From: Sporobolomyces roseus
Taxonomy: Eukaryota; Basidiomycota; Microbotryomycetes; Sporidiobolales; Sporidiobolaceae
Assembly: GCA_016617785.1 (NCBI GenBank)
Contig: JADILM010000005.1
Coordinates: 434,001 to 498,000, forward strand
Reading direction: 5' to 3'
DNA: 64,000 nt
Each line of letters starts with the position of its first letter. Position 1 is the stretch's first letter. Shown piece by piece: positions 59,344 through 64,000 of the stretch. The notes beneath the pieces are model-generated. The model was given only the letters and a program-made list of their open reading frames with translations. It was not told the origin of the DNA and made no database searches. A program made the translations under genes and the position numbers.

Positions 59344-60232
59344 TTAGTGTTGTTCAGCCGTAGGGGGAACGATCCATTCCTAATCAAAATCCAAAGAAAA
59401 ACTCGTCAATTTCCTCGCCAAGTTCCTCAAAGTTCGGAAAGTTCGTTGCTTACAGCAGTGGAGGGCTTTCCGCCTTCCCATCTCTGAAATTTCAGCGTGA
59501 CAGTGCCACGCTTCTCAGCGGCGAGACGTTGTTCCTCCTTGAGAGCTTGACGAGTTGCTCGTCCGGCTACTTGGATGTATTTGTTGAACCTAAAGACCGG
59601 TCAAGTGGAGGAGTCCGGAACGATTACAGGGTGAGAGACGGACACATAGGATTGGGGTGGAGTTGTGCGAGGGCAGGCGGGAGATACGAGGGGAGAAGTT
59701 TAAGGGAGGAGGTGGGATATCGAGATTATAGAGGATGTTCGGGTTGAGGTAACGGCGACGGTTCGGCAAGTGACGAGTACCGAAAGAATGATCAATCGAG
59801 TTGGCGCATGGAGTGGTGAGATGGGACAAAACGAGAAGAGTCGAAGTGAGAGGGAAGACGTTGGGTAAGAAGTTAATTGTGTCGGAAAGAGCGGGCGGCA
59901 AGAGTCGAGGTGATGAGTCAAGTTTCAGCGCATAGGATTCCCGAGGAAGCGAGGGAAAGGTTATGCCGAGAAGAGGTACGGAGATGGGGAGGAGGGAGAA
60001 ATGAGAAGAGCGAGGGAACGGGGAGAGCGGGCGGGATGAAGGGTTGCAGATTGATGAGAGTAGTGTCATGTAGTCATCGAGTATGCGTACAGGACAGTAG
60101 AGGTTGTATTGATGCAGTGGGTGAATTCGGGGAGATGGAGCAAAGATGAGAAGAACAAACATCAGTCTCCACTCTCGTGCAGTAAGAGACAGGAGAGCTA
60201 TGCACTCACGTAAGAACTCCGCGCCACGACAT
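59344..60232 (-). CDS. ATP15: F1-ATPase epsilon subunit (Atp15)
   Basis: Smallest stalk subunit of mitochondrial F1Fo-ATP synthase, in the matrix. Three exons (60232-60210, 59589-59454, 59379-59344) give 64 aa, the family's normal size: MSWRGVLTFNKYIQVAGRAT, then RQALKEEQRLAAEKRGTVTL and KFQRWEGGKPSTA, ending EWIVPPTAEQH. The pattern W...G..F.KY...A...R.ALK.E is that of eukaryotic epsilon. No cleavable presequence is visible, as is usual for this subunit. The first intron is about 620 nt (60209-59590), far longer than others in the window. The gene is divergent from HID1, with 154 bp between start codons. Confidence 0.9.
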
Positions 60233-60386
60233 GATTGACTAGTGAGAGATTTGACGGGGGGGTAGTGGTCGGAAATGAGAGTCTTCGTCGACAGCACTTT
60301 TTGTTATGTTTCAATTCCAAGCAATTCTAATCCATCACTCTTTACCTCGATTTACTACTTTCTCGCTTCGGATACAACAGGATAGC

Positions 60387-63300
60387 ATGTTGGGATGGTC
60401 TAGTCAATTAGGGAACAAGCTATTGTGAGTCTCCTCTTTCTCTTCATCGAGATAGAGGAAGAAAGGCCAGCACCCCCACCGTCAGCCCGTCAACTCTCTC
60501 GCCTTCAAGGACTTGCGAGACAGTAGATGTTGAATAGAGGGTCTCAGGCGAGTATACGTTATAAGACAGGGTCAGGATTCGAGGATGAGGGAACACGGTT
60601 TATCGCTCAACTTGTTCTTTCGCAATCTCGACTAATCTAACCCTCCCTATCTTTCCTTAACGTCTACAGCGGTCAAGACCCTAAATTAGAGTTTCGCAAA
60701 CCTGGTCAAGGTGCTGAGCTACTCGCAGGTCCAGTCGTACGTTCCCTTTGAGACTCGCTATCTCTGTTCGTGTTTCTAGGACTGACGATACAGGGTTTCC
60801 AATTAGGCTTTCAATGTCGAAGGTATGTCGATTGAAGGACAAATACACTATTACCGACTGAACTGATGTGTTGCCATCAATTTCGACCTACAGATCCATA
60901 TTGGCATCAAGTACGCTTCTCTCGCTTTGCTTCACTTCTCCTACCACGACTGACTCTAGAGCTCGCTCGATAGTACCTAACACTCTTCGACGCGACTTCC
61001 GAAGTCCTGTATCTCCTTCCCACCTCTCTCCTCCTTCGAACCCTGCATCAGAACCCAACGAATCTCTTGACCCTCCTCTCCTTCGCGACTTCCCACCTCT
61101 TCTCCTTCCTCTCTTCCCCTCAATTTCCCACAGAGAAAACTATTGGAGAATGTTTGAGCTGTGTCAGGGTTCTAACGAGGTTGATGCCGTTATTGTTGGG
61201 ACCTCAAACGGATTCGAGAGTGAGGGATAGGGTTGAGGAACAAGTTTTCTGGAAGAAAGAACGAGTGGTTATACAACGATCTCAGGAGGAAGTGAGGAAG
61301 GAAGAGGGAGTTGCAGGGGCAGAAGAGGGTCAATTCGTTCTCGAAGACGAAGACGATGATGAGGAAGATCAAGCGACCCCTAAACCTTCCTCGTCCTTCG
61401 ACCCCTCGACCTCATCAACCACTCGAGTAGAAGAATCAGAAGAACTCCCTTGTCTCGCCGAACGTCTCATCTCAACTCTAATCAACTTACTCTTCGTCCC
61501 AGCTCTCACGCTCCCTTCGGATCTCTCGACCCCATCCTCCCTAATCAACTACTCAATCTGGGAACCCGGAATCGCTTCACCTCCTTCTCCCTCTCCCTCT
61601 CCTCCAACTCCACCTCAAATCCTCTCGAATCGTTCAGAAATCTTGAAACTTCTCACCCTCCTCATTTCCCTCCCAGCTCTCTTGACTCCTCCAAACCTGT
61701 TCCCTATTGTCCCAAACAGGTTCCGACAGATTCTAGTGGATGGGACAGCACTCAAAGGAGTGGGAAAGGATGAAGAAGAGAAGAAAGTGATTTTGTGTTT
61801 ACTATGCAGCGCGATCAATACGGTCTGTGCTTCATCGGGGGAGAACGAAGGACCTGTGAGTCCAGGAGGTGGAGGTGGATTGGCGGAAGGAGCGAAAAGG
61901 TTTGCTTTGGAAGCTGCGAAGAGGAGTAGGGATGTTACATTAGGCAATAATCCTGGAGGTTCTTCAGATCCCAAAGATGAATTGATCGGGAATTGCTTAC
62001 AATTCTTGTCGGTCGTGTTGATCCCTCATGCCCCAACGGGAGGAGGAGGAGGAGGAGGAGTGAATTTGTTTGAATTCTATTTTTCGAAATTACATCGAAA
62101 GGAGGATTTCGAATTACTTTTTCAAAGATTACTTTCCCAAGTTTACTCGACCCTCCATCCGATATCGACGGGATCGATGCTCCCACTCAATTTCAGCTTA
62201 CCGATTCCTGGGGCGAAGAACGAGGATTCAGCGGCTGGAGGGAGGAAGAAGAGTTCGAGATGGATTGTCGAGAGTCTGACGGTCTTGTGGAGGTTACTCG
62301 AAGGGAATAAGAAGTTCTTGAGGTGGGCTTTGGTTTCGACGAAGGAAGGAGGAGGGATGAGTAGAATAGGGGAATTAATGGGATTGTTGGAAATCGTCAG
62401 GAATGAATGGAAAGGCGATGAAAGTGAGTGGTCCTCCTCGTCTGTCTCATCTCAGGCGTCACTTACTGATGGACAGAGGAAGGTATCCCGCACAGCTCAA
62501 ATTGGTCTGGTTCGATTATGCTCGTTCCTCTTACAAACGATCACTGCAGAAGCCGCTACACTCGCTTCAGCTTCGCCTGATTACGCGAACGAGCTCAAGA
62601 GGGTACTGAGTACATCCATCGTAGAAGCTGATGGAGGAGGAAGGTTGGGGACACTGGTGAAAAGACAAAGTGGGATCTTGGGAACCCCTCTCGAGAGTCT
62701 GAACACTCTGACTTTGATCGAGTTCCTCATCGTATGTTTCTTTCACCCGTTCACCCTCAGTATCATATCGCTTACGGGTTTCCTGGGTTCTCCGAAACAT
62801 AGACTAGCGCTCACTCGCTCATTCTTTCACCTTCGACTAATAAATCCGGACGTCTTTCGACTCTTTACCCGTCGATCATTCTCTCAATCGACAACTTGTC
62901 GCCTTTCATCGTCGGATTGGGTCTCGAAGCGAGTACAAGGTTGACTAGGATCTGGTTGGCTTTCTCAGCGCCGAGTTGGGTTCTGATGGAGGAAGGGAAT
63001 CCAAGGCTGATCTACTGTACGTTCGCTTACTCTGTCAGACCTGGAGAAAGACGTCTGACTGTTGTGCTTGCGGACGTAGATCTACTCGAGACGTTCAACA
63101 ACATCCTCTATTCGAATCTCTCTTCCAACGATCAACTCCTCTACTCCCTCTTACAAACCCAAAAGCGCTTCGAGCTCCTGTCTCAATTCACTCTCGAGAT
63201 CGGAGTATCCGAAGCTCGTCGTCTTCGATCCGAACGTCGCAAGAAACGACAAGAACAACAGCAATCTTCGCTCGAACCAGTTCAAGAAGATCGACCTTTA

Positions 63301-64000
63301 CTCTCACCGAGAGCTTCGATCGTCTCGCCTCGATTGAGCGTCTCATCTCGAGGAGGGGAGGAAGAAGCGGTGAGCGAGAAAGTAGCAGGCAAGAGAAGGG
63401 AAAGGAGTTTGAGCTCGACTTTGGGAGCTGCTGGGTTCAACATGTCCGAACTCAGTTTGAATGAGCCGGGTGGAAGTACGGCCGAGGATGAAGGGCCTTT
63501 CGTTGGGAAGAACGGATTCACGCCGACTGAACAATGGGTTTCGAGTTGGAGGGAAGGGTGAGTGACGATTTCGTGCGAATGACTACTGTTGTTGCGAGCT
63601 CATTTTGCCTTATGCTTCTTCACAGATTACCTCTCGATCCGATACTTTTGATGATCTCGGAGCTTTCACCTCAACTCGCGACCTCTCCAACCCGAACTCA
63701 ATCACTCCAGCTCCTCTCGACTCTCGTTCCCTCCATTCCTGCTCTTCTTCCACCAGCTCCAACACCGAGACCTCGTAGATTCCTACTCAACGAACCGCTT
63801 CAGGCTTGGCTAGCTTCGACAGTTTACGGAAAAGTGTATTTGATGGATCTCGAGTATTTGAGGGAGACTTTGCCAGTGCAACTGTTTGGTGTTCAACAAG
63901 GGACAAGTAACGGAGGAGGCAGAATGGGAGGGCTCGGAATCGGAGGATTGGGGTTGGACGGAGTCGGGAGAACAGTCGAGGAAGTCGGAGGAAGAGTCGG
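60387..64000 (+). CDS. HID1: Hid1/Ecm30 family protein, 3' end beyond window
   Basis: Large Golgi-associated protein family (human HID1, yeast Ecm30) needed for secretory and dense-core vesicle sorting. The start at 60387 reads MLGWSSQLGNKLFGQDPKLE, resembling the myristoylated MGNTDSKLNFRK start of animal HID1 but without Gly2. Splicing gives FRKPGQGAELLAGPV, AFNVEDPYWHQ, then YLTLFDATSEVLYLLPTSLL onward as one long exon. Family motifs: RVLTRLMPLLL, CLAERLISTLINLLFVPALT, NYSIWEPGI, LCLLCSAINTVCA, LHRKEDFELLFQRLLSQV, LWRLLEGNKKFLRWAL, RIWLAFSAPSWVL, LETFNNILYSNLSSNDQLLY. Acidic and poly-Gly loops are fungal insertions. The frame is still open at the right edge (VGRTVEEVGGRVG), so the C-terminus is missing. 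Confidence 0.9.

Overview
The window is 64 kb of a compact fungal nuclear genome. Genes are closely packed on both strands and broken by many short introns (mostly 50-100 nt, GTGAGT/GTAAGT donors, CTNAC-like branch sites, CAG/TAG acceptors). The exomer subunit Chs5, a GRAM-type sterol glucosyltransferase, a Hid1/Ecm30 protein and this intron density point to a basidiomycete, most likely a tremellomycete yeast (Cryptococcus/Kwoniella relatives). The phylum is well supported; the order is my inference. Gene models were spliced by hand, keeping reading phase across each junction and using family motifs to choose sites.

Left part (1-30 kb): an RPD3-class histone deacetylase (3' end off the window) is divergent from CHS5. 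Then come peroxisomal 3-ketoacyl-CoA thiolase with a PTS2 signal, a small Dabb-domain protein, an unknown 245-aa protein, a single-pass membrane protein, a candidate 97-aa gene divergent from a ZUP1/C78 deubiquitinase, the sterol glucosyltransferase ATG26/UGT51, a multi-TM protein, an oxidoreductase-like (PF09791-type) protein, a membrane-anchored ubiquitin protease and a disordered acidic protein.

Middle (29.9-48.9 kb): the TCTP gene (TMA19) runs directly into a head-to-tail array of a 1562-bp unit. There are ten complete units plus a 1037-bp partial one, followed by a diverged half-unit. The unit boundary lies inside the penultimate TCTP coding exon, so every unit carries that exon's 3' end, the last (GC-AG) intron, the terminal exon and the 3' UTR. 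The third unit is interrupted by an 870-bp TG...CA element with a 5-bp target-site duplication, which is best read as a solo LTR. This array is the most unusual object in the window.

Right part (49-64 kb): an F-box-like protein divergent from an unknown 538-aa protein, exosome subunit RRP43 divergent from a nuclear AT-hook-like protein, a Ser/Pro-rich protein with a predicted CaaX box, a possible 30-aa membrane microprotein, a Rab GTPase, and F1-ATPase epsilon (ATP15) divergent from HID1/ECM30, which runs off the right edge. Most genes are housekeeping functions (chromatin, vesicle traffic, ubiquitin, RNA decay, respiration). I see no biosynthetic cluster, and no tRNA or rRNA gene.
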